From Alphaproteobacteria bacterium (GTDB lineage Bacteria > Pseudomonadota > Alphaproteobacteria > SHVP01): a stretch of 37,491 nucleotides of DNA. Numbering within the stretch: position 1 is the stretch's first letter; each line of letters opens with the position of its first letter. The notes beneath the pieces were generated by a model. It was not told the origin of the DNA and ran no database searches. It saw nothing but the letters and a program-made list of their open reading frames with translations. Position numbers and translations under genes: made by a program. Of this stretch, positions 7,652-15,477 are shown piece after piece. Where the stretch lies: positions 1-37,491 of the forward strand of contig VGES01000036.1 of NCBI GenBank assembly GCA_016869765.1, given 5' to 3'.

Positions 7652-8602
7652 ATGGCGACATCGGCGATGATCGCAGTCACGGTGGGGGTAAGCGATGTCG
7701 ATTCCTCGCTCCGCCTGTTTCGCGACACCATGGGCCTCTCGGTCGAGCACGATGCCCCGGTTGGGCCCGAACTCGCCGCATTCTGGGGACTCGAGGCGGG
7801 CAATCGTCAACGGTTGGTCGAGTTGTCCTACGGCGGCTATCGCGCCGGTCGGCTACGGCTGTTGTCGGTCGATCGCGCGTCGCCGCTGGTCCGCGACGAC
7901 TATGGAGCGTCGAGTCCGGACTCGGCGAGCGATATCGGCCCCAAGGCGATCGACTTCTACACACGGCCGCCCATCAGCCGTGCCATCGAGGTCATGAAGC
8001 GCGCCGGTTGCGTACAGCGTTCGGAGCCCATTCGCTACGAGATCGGCCCGGTCGAAAGCGAGGAGCTGTTGTTTTCGGGCCCCGACGACGTCCCGATGTT
8101 GATCATGGTAGGACATCGCCACCCGCCGTCCTCCCTGCGCTCGGCGACGCTCCCAGGTCTGTTCAGCGAGATCCCGACGACGTCGGTGATCTGTGCCGAC
8201 TTGACCGAGAGTCGCCGCTTCTATGGCGAAGGGTTGGGACTGGCGACGGGCACCGACGCCGAGGTCAAGGAGCCCTACACGGACTTGGCCTGCCGCCTGA
8301 CCGGGGTGCCATCCGGGACGCGGGTGGCCCTGCTTGCCTACCTCAAGCCGGGCGAGCCCAGTGGCAAGTTGCTGCTCGTGCATTTTTTTGGTGCCTCGCG
8401 GCGGCGACTTTCTGGTCGCATGCGCCCCGGTCACCGCGGGCTGTCGCTGTTCACCTACCGGAGCGACGACCTTCCCGCGCTGGAGCGACGCCTGAATACA
8501 ATCGGGGCGACGTTCGTCGCCCGACGAACACTCGTGAACGGACGCGAACGGATGCTGGTTCGCGGGCCAAACGAAGAGTTGATTGAGATCATCGCGTCCT
8601 AG
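7652..8602 (+). CDS. Two-domain VOC protein, paralogue B
   Basis: A 316-residue protein, tandem duplicate of the preceding gene, with modules beginning IAVTVGVSDVDSSLRLFRDT and IPTTSVICADLTESRRFYGE. It ends GPNEELIEII, again with only the terminal Glu of the usual triad visible. The differences are spread over the length rather than clustered, so the duplication is old and both copies seem under selection. ATG at 7652 was preferred to TTG at 7646 because the latter overlaps the previous stop region; the purine run GAGG lies just before. The function is presumably linked to the neighbouring hydrolase; no substrate can be named. Confidence 0.75.
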   Translation: MATSAMIAVTVGVSDVDSSLRLFRDTMGLSVEHDAPVGPELAAFWGLEAGNRQRLVELSYGGYRAGRLRLLSVDRASPLVRDDYGASSPDSASDIGPKAIDFYTRPPISRAIEVMKRAGCVQRSEPIRYEIGPVESEELLFSGPDDVPMLIMVGHRHPPSSLRSATLPGLFSEIPTTSVICADLTESRRFYGEGLGLATGTDAEVKEPYTDLACRLTGVPSGTRVALLAYLKPGEPSGKLLLVHFFGASRRRLSGRMRPGHRGLSLFTYRSDDLPALERRLNTIGATFVARRTLVNGRERMLVRGPNEELIEIIAS

Positions 8603-8605
8603 GAT
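8600..8605 (+). promoter_or_regulatory. Possible -10 element before the pentapeptide gene
   Basis: TAGGAT overlapping the stop codon of the VOC gene, 36 bases before ATG 8642. TTGATT at 8579-8584 could be a -35, but the 15-base spacer is short. Weak call, listed because the same hexamer recurs elsewhere in the window. Confidence 0.25.
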
Positions 8606-8641
8606 ACTGCGGGTCACGGTCAACATCCGGCATGACCGGCT

Positions 8642-9760
8642 ATGGACGAACTCGACGACATCATCGCCAAGCACCGGCGGTACTTGGACAATCGTCCGGG
8701 CGGGCGGCGGGCGGATTTGCGCAATCGTGACCTGAGCGGCCTCGATCGGCCGTTTCTCATCCTCCGTCGGGCACTGTTGACAGGGGCCAATCTCGCCAAA
8801 GCCAACCTGCCAGGCGCCGACCTCTCGGGGAGCGACCTGTTCTGCGCCAATCTCGAGCGGGCCAATCTGACCAAGGCGAACCTCGAAGGATCCGACCTGC
8901 GGGGCTGCCGTCTGCGCGGAGCCGAATTGCGTGGTGCCAATCTCGCCGATATCGACTTGCGACCGGGCTCGCTTGGCGGTGGGGGCGGTGAGGGCAAGGC
9001 CGATCTCACCGACGCCAACCTCGAAGGTTCGGTGCTGCGCCGTGCCAAGATGCTCTATGCAGTCCTCAAGGGAGCGGTGCTCAAGCAGGCCGACATGCGG
9101 GGCGTCGCGTTGCAGCACGCCGACCTTCAAGGGGCAAACCTCAGCCTCGCCAATCTCGCAGGCGCCAAGCTCGATCAGTCGAATCTCACGGCCGCGACCC
9201 TGGAACACGCGAACCTCGATCAGGTCAGCTTGCAGGGGGCCAAGCTCAACAGCGCCGTCCTGATCGGGGCTCGGGTCGATCAGCGGGCGTTGAGGTTGGC
9301 GGTCGGGGCGGCCGAGTCGTTGGCGCGTTCGGCCGACTTGCAGCACAAACTCCGCGAACACGCCATGTGGGTCGAGTCCTTCGGTGCCCGCGGCAAGAGG
9401 CTGTCCTTGGAGGGCGCCGATCTGCGTGGCATCAGTTTGTCGGGCGCCAAGCTGAGTGGTGTGCGCATGACCAAGTGCGAGCTGTCGAAGGCGAACTTCG
9501 CCGGGGCGGAGCTGACGCTGGCGGTGCTGACGGGTTCGACCCTGCGCGAGGCCAACCTCACCGATTGCGACCTGCGCGGGGCCATCCTGCGCGATGCCGA
9601 CCTGCGCGACGCGATTCTCGTGCGGGCCAATATCGGCTCGATCATGGTCCGCGATTCCGATGGTGCTCCGACGGGACAACTGCGCCATGCCGATCTGCAC
9701 GGCGCCCAGATGCAGGGCGCCAATCTCAAGGGCGCCCAGTTCGAGGAGCGCTTCGACTAG
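8642..9760 (+). CDS. Pentapeptide-repeat protein
   Basis: A 372-residue protein built of A(D/N)LxG-type pentapeptides, for example GANLAKANLPGADLSGSDLF. Two similar modules are visible. Module 1 starts with a short helix (HRRYLDNRPGGRRADLRNRD); module 2, near residue 235, starts LREHAMWVESFGARGKRLSL. Each is followed by a run of repeats expected to form a right-handed four-sided helix. A glycine run (SLGGGGGEGK, near residue 112) interrupts the first solenoid. There is no signal peptide. Some proteins of this class mimic DNA and bind gyrase, but most have no known role and nothing here decides. Its stop overlaps by four bases that of the convergent rhodanese gene. Confidence 0.9.
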   Translation: MDELDDIIAKHRRYLDNRPGGRRADLRNRDLSGLDRPFLILRRALLTGANLAKANLPGADLSGSDLFCANLERANLTKANLEGSDLRGCRLRGAELRGANLADIDLRPGSLGGGGGEGKADLTDANLEGSVLRRAKMLYAVLKGAVLKQADMRGVALQHADLQGANLSLANLAGAKLDQSNLTAATLEHANLDQVSLQGAKLNSAVLIGARVDQRALRLAVGAAESLARSADLQHKLREHAMWVESFGARGKRLSLEGADLRGISLSGAKLSGVRMTKCELSKANFAGAELTLAVLTGSTLREANLTDCDLRGAILRDADLRDAILVRANIGSIMVRDSDGAPTGQLRHADLHGAQMQGANLKGAQFEERFD

Positions 9761-10662
9761 TTGTCGACGTTGACCCGGCGGACCATCGGACTGGTGGGAC
9801 GCGCGGTCCACTCGGAGAACCCGCCGACGTAGAGCCGCGCCGCCTTGTTGTTGAGCAACTCGTAACTCACGAACCAACCCAACGAGGCTTCGAGCGAGGC
9901 GTCGGCGATGTTGATCAGGCGCCCCTGCGGCGGAACCTGCGCGTGATTGAGCACCCGCAGCAGTTCTTGGGGCGTGCGGAATACGCCGGCCCCGTCGCGC
10001 ATCAGCCAATCGGTCGGCAGGTTTTTGGCGCCCGGAATCGTGCCGGGTCGCCGGACGTAGCTCGACCAGTTCAGCCCCAGGAAGTGACCGACCGGGCGGT
10101 GGTCGATGATATCGCTGACCCCGAGCGAGGCGAAGACGTCGTCGTACGTGGCGCGCAGGCGGGCGATCGGTCGCTTCGCTTCGTATTGCGTCTTGGCGCG
10201 CCGCGGCACCTGCGCATCGACCGGGCCCCGCGCCGCGCGAAACGCGTTCAAACCCCCGTTGAGGATCGAGACCTCGTCGTGGGCAAAGAACTTGAACGTC
10301 CAATAGACATCGGTCGCTACGGCCATATCGCGATCGCTCGACCCAGTCGCCACGATGACGACGTGGGTGTCATTGTCGATTCCAAGGCCGGACATGATCT
10401 CGGCGAATTCTTCGGGGGTCGGCAGCGTGATTCGTCCGTCGTCTTCGAGCGTCCGCCAGCCCGCCTCGGGATAAAGCGTGTGGACCGCACCCACGACGTG
10501 ACGTCGCTCGTAGTTTCGCTCCGACTGGACGTCGAGAAATATGATGCCAGGCGTGCGCAGGTTGGCGATCGCCCAGGCGGCGTCGACCAGGGGCTCGGCG
10601 GCATGAACGCGCCCGGCCAAGCCAATCCACAGCACCAACGCAAGAAGAATCGAAATCCGCAT
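9757..10662 (-). CDS. Exported tandem rhodanese-like protein without any cysteine
   Basis: A 301-residue protein with a Sec signal peptide (MRISILLALVLWIGLAGRVHA, cleavage expected after AHA/HAA near 21) and two rhodanese domains. Domain 1 has FLDVQSERNYERRHVVGAVH; domain 2 has GTIPGAKNLPTDWL and RLYVGGFSEW, the classic C-terminal sulfurtransferase blocks. The active-site loop, normally CxxGxxA in domain 2, reads INIADASLEAS, and there is no Cys anywhere in the protein. It therefore cannot form a persulfide and may be a binding or regulatory domain. Start 10662 has GGGAGG about seven bases upstream; an ATG at 10677 is an alternative. It is divergent from the amidohydrolase operon across 249 bases. 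Confidence 0.85.
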   Translation of the reverse strand: MRISILLALVLWIGLAGRVHAAEPLVDAAWAIANLRTPGIIFLDVQSERNYERRHVVGAVHTLYPEAGWRTLEDDGRITLPTPEEFAEIMSGLGIDNDTHVVIVATGSSDRDMAVATDVYWTFKFFAHDEVSILNGGLNAFRAARGPVDAQVPRRAKTQYEAKRPIARLRATYDDVFASLGVSDIIDHRPVGHFLGLNWSSYVRRPGTIPGAKNLPTDWLMRDGAGVFRTPQELLRVLNHAQVPPQGRLINIADASLEASLGWFVSYELLNNKAARLYVGGFSEWTARPTSPMVRRVNVDN

Positions 10663-10875
10663 TCCGATGCCTCCCATTCCCTACTCGTTGACCGGGTGAT
10701 CGGAGGCAGTCGTTGGCGGGTACGGCGGGGGCAAACCTCAGCGCACACGCCAGGTCCCCCGCCCGGAGCGAGAGAAATCTAGCCACCCGTTGCGGTCCAT
10801 GGCAACGCCCGCGGGCAATCTTGGCAGGGCTTTTTTTCGCCGGTCGTTTACCGATTGGCAACCTCCGATCGAGCC

Positions 10876-10904
10876 TTGACTTGAATACCCTTGGCCCGTT
10901 TAAC
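10876..10904 (+). promoter_or_regulatory. Promoter of the amidohydrolase-monooxygenase set
   Basis: TTGACT (10876-10881), a 17-base spacer and TTTAAC (10899-10904). The predicted start point lies at or next to the ATG at 10912, so the transcript may be leaderless. The -10 is embedded in a palindrome listed separately. Confidence 0.6.
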
Positions 10905-10908
10905 GGGC
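10894..10908. promoter_or_regulatory. 15-base palindrome over the -10, candidate operator
   Basis: GCCCGTT, central T, AACGGGC: a perfect seven-base inverted repeat with one central base, covering the whole -10 hexamer of the promoter for 10912-16716. A repressor bound here would block RNA polymerase. No regulator gene is present between 4876 and 19259, so the binding protein is probably encoded elsewhere. Confidence 0.5.
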
Positions 10909-10911
10909 GGT

Positions 10912-11760
10912 ATGAATGCATCCGCTCATCCAATTGACCCAGCGTCCTCGCTCCGGGTGGCCGATGTCTGGGCCAACCTGTGGGACGTGGCGTTCTTCCG
11001 AGCCCAACCGGCGATGCAGGCGCTCTACGACCGTCTCGGTATGCAAGCGCGCGCCGGCGTCACGACAGAGACGCTGACGCGGGAAGCCGAGGCCGGTGGC
11101 GTCGAACGGATCGTCGTCTCGGCGACGGATTTCGCCGGAACCCCGGTCGACAATCGGGCCGTGGCGCGTTTCGTCGCCCAGGATCCGAAGCGCTTCGTCG
11201 GTTGCGCCAGCGTCGATCCTCGGCGCGGCATGGAAGGGGTGCGAGAATTGCGCCGCGCGGTGTCCGAGGATGGCCTGCGTGGCCTCAAGGTGTTGCCGTT
11301 CCTCTACGACCTGCCGCCCAACGACGCGCGCTATTTTCCGCTCTACACGGCGTGCATCGACCTCGAGATTCCGGCGTTGGTGCTGACCGGGCATACCGCG
11401 GTCCAGGCGCGTTCCGAGGTCGGTCGGCCGCTCTATCTCGACGACGTCGCGCTCCACTTTCCCGAGTTGGTGATCATTGCCGGTCATGCCGGCTATCCTT
11501 GGACCGACGAACTGATATCGCTGGCCTGGAAACATCCCAACCTCTACATCGACACCTCGGGCCATCGGCCGAAGTACTTTCCGCCAGCGCTCAAGCACTT
11601 CCTCAACTCCTACGGCCGCGACAAGGTCATGTTCGGGACGGGGTACCCGTTCATGGACTACGCCGGGCCGGTCGGCGATGCCCGCGATATGGAACTGCGC
11701 CCCGAGGCACGACAGCGTTTCCTGTGGGGCAATGCGGCGCGCGTCTGGGGTTGGGCATGA
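10912..11760 (+). CDS. Amidohydrolase-2 family protein with altered metal site
   Basis: A 282-residue TIM-barrel protein of the amidohydrolase-2 (ACMSD/gamma-resorcylate decarboxylase-like) group. Family blocks: ADVWANLWD at the first strand, RFVGCASVDPRRGMEGVREL, GLKVLPFL, LVLTGHTA, ELVIIAGHAGYPW, HPNLYIDTSG and KVMFGTGYPFMDY. In active relatives the first block is DxHxH and the last is FGTDYP. Here the HxH is replaced by Trp-Ala-Asn and the late Asp by Gly, while the two middle His remain. It may be metal-free or non-enzymatic. ATG 10912 was chosen over TTG 10891 because the promoter places transcription start there. The stop overlaps the next ATG by four bases (ATGA). Confidence 0.8.
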   Translation: MNASAHPIDPASSLRVADVWANLWDVAFFRAQPAMQALYDRLGMQARAGVTTETLTREAEAGGVERIVVSATDFAGTPVDNRAVARFVAQDPKRFVGCASVDPRRGMEGVRELRRAVSEDGLRGLKVLPFLYDLPPNDARYFPLYTACIDLEIPALVLTGHTAVQARSEVGRPLYLDDVALHFPELVIIAGHAGYPWTDELISLAWKHPNLYIDTSGHRPKYFPPALKHFLNSYGRDKVMFGTGYPFMDYAGPVGDARDMELRPEARQRFLWGNAARVWGWA

Positions 11761-12953
11761 AGGCGTTGTCGCTCCTCGATGGGCTGACGATCGTCGATCT
11801 CTCGATGTTCGTCGCCGGTCCGTTCGGGTCGATGGTGTTGGCCGATCTCGGGGCCGACGTGATCAAGATCGAGCCGCTGTCCGGCGATCCGGTGCGCAGC
11901 AATCGCATCGGGCCGCAGCTCGGCGGCGAGAATGCACAGTTTCAAAGCTACAACCGCAACAAACGCAGCATCGCCGTCGACCTCAAGGCGGCCGATGGTC
12001 GACGGGTCGTCGAGCGTCTGGTCGAGAAATCCGACGTCGTGTTCGACAACTTCCGTCCCGGCGTCCTCGAACGCCTGGGGCTCGACCACGAACGACTCCG
12101 CACCCTCAACCCGCGGATCATCTCCTGCTCGGTCTCCGCGTTTGGGCAGAAAGGACCGTGGAGCGACCGTCCCGGATACGACTTGATCGTCCAGGCGCTC
12201 GGTGGCGGCATGAGTCTCACCGGTCACGACAGGACCGGTCCGGCTCATATTCCGTTCCACCTCGGCGATACAGCGGCGGGCCTCTACGCCGCGATCGCCA
12301 TCCTCGCCGCGGTGGCCGACCGCGCCCGCACCGGGGTCGGGCGGCGGGTCGAGGTCAGCTTGCTGGATGCCCAGCTCGCCCTTCTCGGCGATGAGGTGAC
12401 CAACCACAGCGTTTCCGGGCAGGCGCCGCTTCGCCATGGCGCGGGCCATCCCAATTTCTTCCCCTATCAGGCGTTTGCGACCGCCGATGCGCCGATCGTC
12501 GTGGCGGCCGTCGGAGTCGAGAAGTTCTGGCAATCCTTGTGCCGGGTGATCGCCCGTCCCGAACTGGCCGAAGACCCGCGGTTCGTCGGCAACGACTCTC
12601 GCGTCAGGCGTCGTGACGAACTCGAGCCCATCCTGGCCGAGGCATTCCGCACCAGGACTCGCGACGAGTGGTTGGACGCGCTTACGGCAGCCGACATTCC
12701 GGCCGCACCGATTCTCGCCGTGCCGGAAGCGTTGGGAACGCCCCCGGCCAAGCATCGCGGCATGGTGCAGGAACTCGACCTCGGCGAGCGAGGCCGGGTC
12801 AGGGTCGCTGGCAACCCGGTGCACGCCGAGCACGGGTCCCGGTCCTTTCGGCCGGCGCCGCGCCTGGGCGCGGACTTGGAGGCGGTCCTCGCATCGCTTG
12901 GTTACGACTCGGAATCGATTGCAGCGCTGCGCCGCGCCGGCGTCATTCGCTGA
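11757..12953 (+). CDS. CaiB/BaiF family (class III) CoA transferase
   Basis: A 398-residue family III CoA transferase, close to the usual 400. The N-terminus LDGLTIVDLSMFVAGPFGSM is typical, as are LADLGADVIKIE, NRNKRSIAVDL, DNFRPGVLERLGLD and ISCSVSAFGQKGPWSDRPGY. The catalytic Asp that forms the acyl-aspartyl intermediate is in FHLGDTAAGLYA, near residue 178. So, unlike several neighbours, this enzyme looks fully competent. It moves CoA between carboxylic acids, which suggests the cluster's substrate or a product is a carboxylate. It overlaps the amidohydrolase stop by four bases. It is followed after 78 bases by the monooxygenase genes. Confidence 0.93.
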   Translation: MKALSLLDGLTIVDLSMFVAGPFGSMVLADLGADVIKIEPLSGDPVRSNRIGPQLGGENAQFQSYNRNKRSIAVDLKAADGRRVVERLVEKSDVVFDNFRPGVLERLGLDHERLRTLNPRIISCSVSAFGQKGPWSDRPGYDLIVQALGGGMSLTGHDRTGPAHIPFHLGDTAAGLYAAIAILAAVADRARTGVGRRVEVSLLDAQLALLGDEVTNHSVSGQAPLRHGAGHPNFFPYQAFATADAPIVVAAVGVEKFWQSLCRVIARPELAEDPRFVGNDSRVRRRDELEPILAEAFRTRTRDEWLDALTAADIPAAPILAVPEALGTPPAKHRGMVQELDLGERGRVRVAGNPVHAEHGSRSFRPAPRLGADLEAVLASLGYDSESIAALRRAGVIR

Positions 12954-13031
12954 GTCCCGGGGTTGTTCGCTGGATGAGCGGAGCCGGCCATCGCCTTGCC
13001 CACGCCGATGGGCGCATGCGACAAGTCGACC

Positions 13032-14252
13032 ATGGATGCGATCACTGAGAACGACGATCTCCTGGCCCTCGAGGCCGAGCTCGTCCGGCGGGCGCACGCG
13101 CTGGGGCCCAGGTTTCGCGAGCGGGCGGCGGCGACCGAGCAGAACCGTGCTCTTCTGAAAGAGACGATGCAGGACCTGTTCGAGGCGCGGCTGCTGCGCT
13201 ACTTCCAGCCCCGTCGCCACGGTGGGTTCGAACTCGAGTGGGGCGCACAGTACGCGATCGGGCGGGCGGTGGCGCACTATTGTCCCTCGACCGCCTGGAT
13301 CGTCGCCGTCGTGGGAGCGCACGCGTCGTTCTTGTCGCGGATGAAGCCCGAGGTTCAGGACGAGGTCTGGGGGCCGAACCAGGACCAGTTGATCGCGACA
13401 GGATCGGTGACCAAACGGGGCGGGGCGAGGCGCGTTCCCGGAGGACTCCAAGCGTCGGTCCAGGTCGGGTTCTCGAGCGGTTGCGACCATGCCGAATGGG
13501 CCATGTTCGGCGTCAAGGTCGAGGGGGCGCACGACCACTACCAGATCGTCGTGCCCCGCAAGGACTGGCAGATCGCCGATACCTGGCACGTCGCGGGCAT
13601 GCGCGGCACCGGCACGAAGGACCTGGTGCTCGAAGACGTCTTCGTCCCCGAGCACCGCACGTTGTCGGTCCATGACTGGATCAACGCGAACCCACCGGGC
13701 GCCAAAGCGAACCCGGGTTACATCTCGCACGTCGAATTCATGCCGTTCGTCGGCACAAGCCTGCTCGGTCCGATGGTCGGGGCCGCCGAAGGTGCGCTGA
13801 ATGGTTACGTCGAGACGACGCGAAGCCGGCGCGGCGTCATGTTCGGGGAGCAAGTGGCCGACTCGGCCACGGTTCAGTTGCGGCTCGCCGAATCCTCGGC
13901 CGAATTGTCGGCCGCCGATGTCGTGATTCGCGACCAGATCGCCTATCTCCGTCACGTCGGTCATTCGGGCGAGACGGTTCCCGCCGAGAAGCGGCTGTCG
14001 ATGAACCGTGACCGGGCTTTTGCCGGCCGCCTGTGTCTCAGCGCCACCGAACGGTTGACCGCGCAAATGGGCGCGCTCGGTTTGTTCGACAGCAACCCCG
14101 TGCAGCGCCATTTTCGCGACGTAAACGCCATCGCGACCCAGATCGGGATCAACTGGGATCGCAACATGGCGCCTTACGCGAAGTGGCTGCTCGGCCTTCC
14201 CACCGGGGACCCCAAGATCGACGGCGAAAATCGCCAGAAGGCTCCCGAGTGA
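13032..14252 (+). CDS. HsaA-like group D flavin monooxygenase, paralogue 1
   Basis: A 406-residue protein with the acyl-CoA dehydrogenase fold as used by FADH2- or FMNH2-dependent hydroxylases (HsaA, the C2 oxygenase of 4-hydroxyphenylacetate 3-hydroxylase). Family blocks: LRYFQPRRHGGFELEW, CPSTAWIVAVVGAHA, FSSGCDHAEW, WHVAGMRGTGTKDLVLEDVF and NPVQRHFRDVNAIATQIGIN. Such enzymes hydroxylate phenols ortho to the hydroxyl and need a separate flavin reductase; none is in the window. In oxygenases of this group a His is expected near the RDxNxxxxH stretch; here it reads ATQ. The start is uncertain: 13032 fits homologue length but lacks a clear ribosome site; 13008 is the alternative. The stop overlaps the next ATG by one base. 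Confidence 0.83.
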   Translation: MDAITENDDLLALEAELVRRAHALGPRFRERAAATEQNRALLKETMQDLFEARLLRYFQPRRHGGFELEWGAQYAIGRAVAHYCPSTAWIVAVVGAHASFLSRMKPEVQDEVWGPNQDQLIATGSVTKRGGARRVPGGLQASVQVGFSSGCDHAEWAMFGVKVEGAHDHYQIVVPRKDWQIADTWHVAGMRGTGTKDLVLEDVFVPEHRTLSVHDWINANPPGAKANPGYISHVEFMPFVGTSLLGPMVGAAEGALNGYVETTRSRRGVMFGEQVADSATVQLRLAESSAELSAADVVIRDQIAYLRHVGHSGETVPAEKRLSMNRDRAFAGRLCLSATERLTAQMGALGLFDSNPVQRHFRDVNAIATQIGINWDRNMAPYAKWLLGLPTGDPKIDGENRQKAPE

Positions 14253-15460
14253 TGGTGATGACGCCACGACCCGTATGTGCGTCGGGCGAGCGACGAACGC
14301 TCGACGATCTGCTCGGCGTGGTTGCGCAACACGCAGGGGCTTGGCGGGATCGTGCGCTGGCGACCGAGCGGGCACGCCAGCCGCTACCCGAGACGACGGC
14401 GGAGCTGTTTGCGACAGGTTTGATGCGCATGTTCGTCCCGGCCCGCTTCGGGGGCGCGGCGCTCGATTGGGACGCGCCGGTGGCCTTGGGACGGGCGATC
14501 GGACGGGTATGTCCGTCGACGGCGTGGATGGTCGGCGTGGTCGGGGCCCACGCCGCGTGGGTGGGGCGCTACCCTGGCGCGGCGCAGGAGGAGGTCTGGG
14601 GCGATGGGGCCGACCAGTTGCTTTGTGGGGCCATGGTCGCCAAGGGGGGGCGCATTCGCCGCGACGGCGAGGGTTATCGGGTCAGCGGGGCATTCGGGTT
14701 CGCGTCCGGCATTGACCACGCGAAATGGGGTTTCGTGATGGGTTCGGTCGAGGGCTCGACCGAACAGGTCAGTTGTCTGATGCCGCGTACCGACTGGGAC
14801 ATCGCTGATACATGGTTCGTGTCCGGTATGAGTGGGACCGGAACCAAGGATATTGTCGTGCATGATGCCTACGTGCCCCCGCACCGGGCGGTGCGTTCGG
14901 CCGACCTCCTCAAAGCCGACCCACCGGGGGCCACGATCAATCGCGAGCCGATCTACCGTGCCGAATACGGACCCTACGTCGGCAGTTCGCTGCTCGGCCC
15001 GATTCTCGGCGCGGCGGAAGGGGCGATGGACGCCTACCTCGCGATCACCCGAGAACGCAAAGGGATGATGTTCGGGGACCGCGTCGCCGAGTCGGCGAAC
15101 GTCCAAAGCCGCCTCGCCGAATCGACCGGCGATGTGCGGGCCGCTGCACTGATGACGGAGGACCAGATGCGAACACTCGTGGCCTGCTCGCGAGGCGATG
15201 CCAGGCTTTCCGAGGGCGAACGACTGATGTTCGCGCGCGATCGCGCCTATGTCGCTCGGCGGTGCAGCGAGGCCGTCGAGCGCCTCGTCAAGCACATGGG
15301 TGCCTCGGGCCTCTACGACGACAATCCGGTGCAACGGTTCCATCGTGATCTGCAGGCGATGGCCCAGCAGATCGGAGTCAATTGGGACCGCAACATGTTA
15401 CCGTTCGCGCGCTGGCTGATCGGTGGCGCGTCCCAGGATCACAGCAACTGGCGTCGTTAG
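14252..15460 (+). CDS. HsaA-like group D flavin monooxygenase, paralogue 2
   Basis: A 402-residue paralogue of both flanking genes. Shared blocks: MRMFVPARFGGAALDW, CPSTAWMVGVVGAHA, FGFASGIDHAKW, WFVSGMSGTGTKDIVVHDAY, SSLLGPILGAAEGAMD and NPVQRFHRDLQAMAQQIGVN. The start overlaps the previous stop (TGATG); a second Met codon lies two codons downstream. This copy is the most divergent of the three in its N-terminal 60 residues. The role is as for paralogue 1: the oxygenase part of a two-component hydroxylase by family, substrate unknown. Three unequal oxygenases may cover different intermediates or may form a mixed oligomer, since family members are tetramers. Confidence 0.83.
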   Translation: MVMTPRPVCASGERRTLDDLLGVVAQHAGAWRDRALATERARQPLPETTAELFATGLMRMFVPARFGGAALDWDAPVALGRAIGRVCPSTAWMVGVVGAHAAWVGRYPGAAQEEVWGDGADQLLCGAMVAKGGRIRRDGEGYRVSGAFGFASGIDHAKWGFVMGSVEGSTEQVSCLMPRTDWDIADTWFVSGMSGTGTKDIVVHDAYVPPHRAVRSADLLKADPPGATINREPIYRAEYGPYVGSSLLGPILGAAEGAMDAYLAITRERKGMMFGDRVAESANVQSRLAESTGDVRAAALMTEDQMRTLVACSRGDARLSEGERLMFARDRAYVARRCSEAVERLVKHMGASGLYDDNPVQRFHRDLQAMAQQIGVNWDRNMLPFARWLIGGASQDHSNWRR

Positions 15461-15477
15461 GCGCGCGGGAGGAACCT

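Noticed and set aside
7853-10303. Very long open frame on the minus strand (over 800 codons) opposite the VOC and pentapeptide genes
   Set aside because: It is rich in repeated LG, IG and QIG-like patterns that mirror the pentapeptide codons and has no domain logic. Long antisense frames are expected in GC-rich genes.
12974-13048. Short frame MSGAGHRLAHADGRM upstream of the first monooxygenase as a separate gene
   Set aside because: It ends after 24-25 codons within the next gene, has no homologous pattern and lies in a frame unlike its neighbours.
11658-14375. Open minus-strand frame of about 900 codons opposite the CoA transferase and monooxygenase
   Set aside because: Composition is Arg/Asp/Gly/His-rich with no motif, and the plus strand here carries three certain genes.
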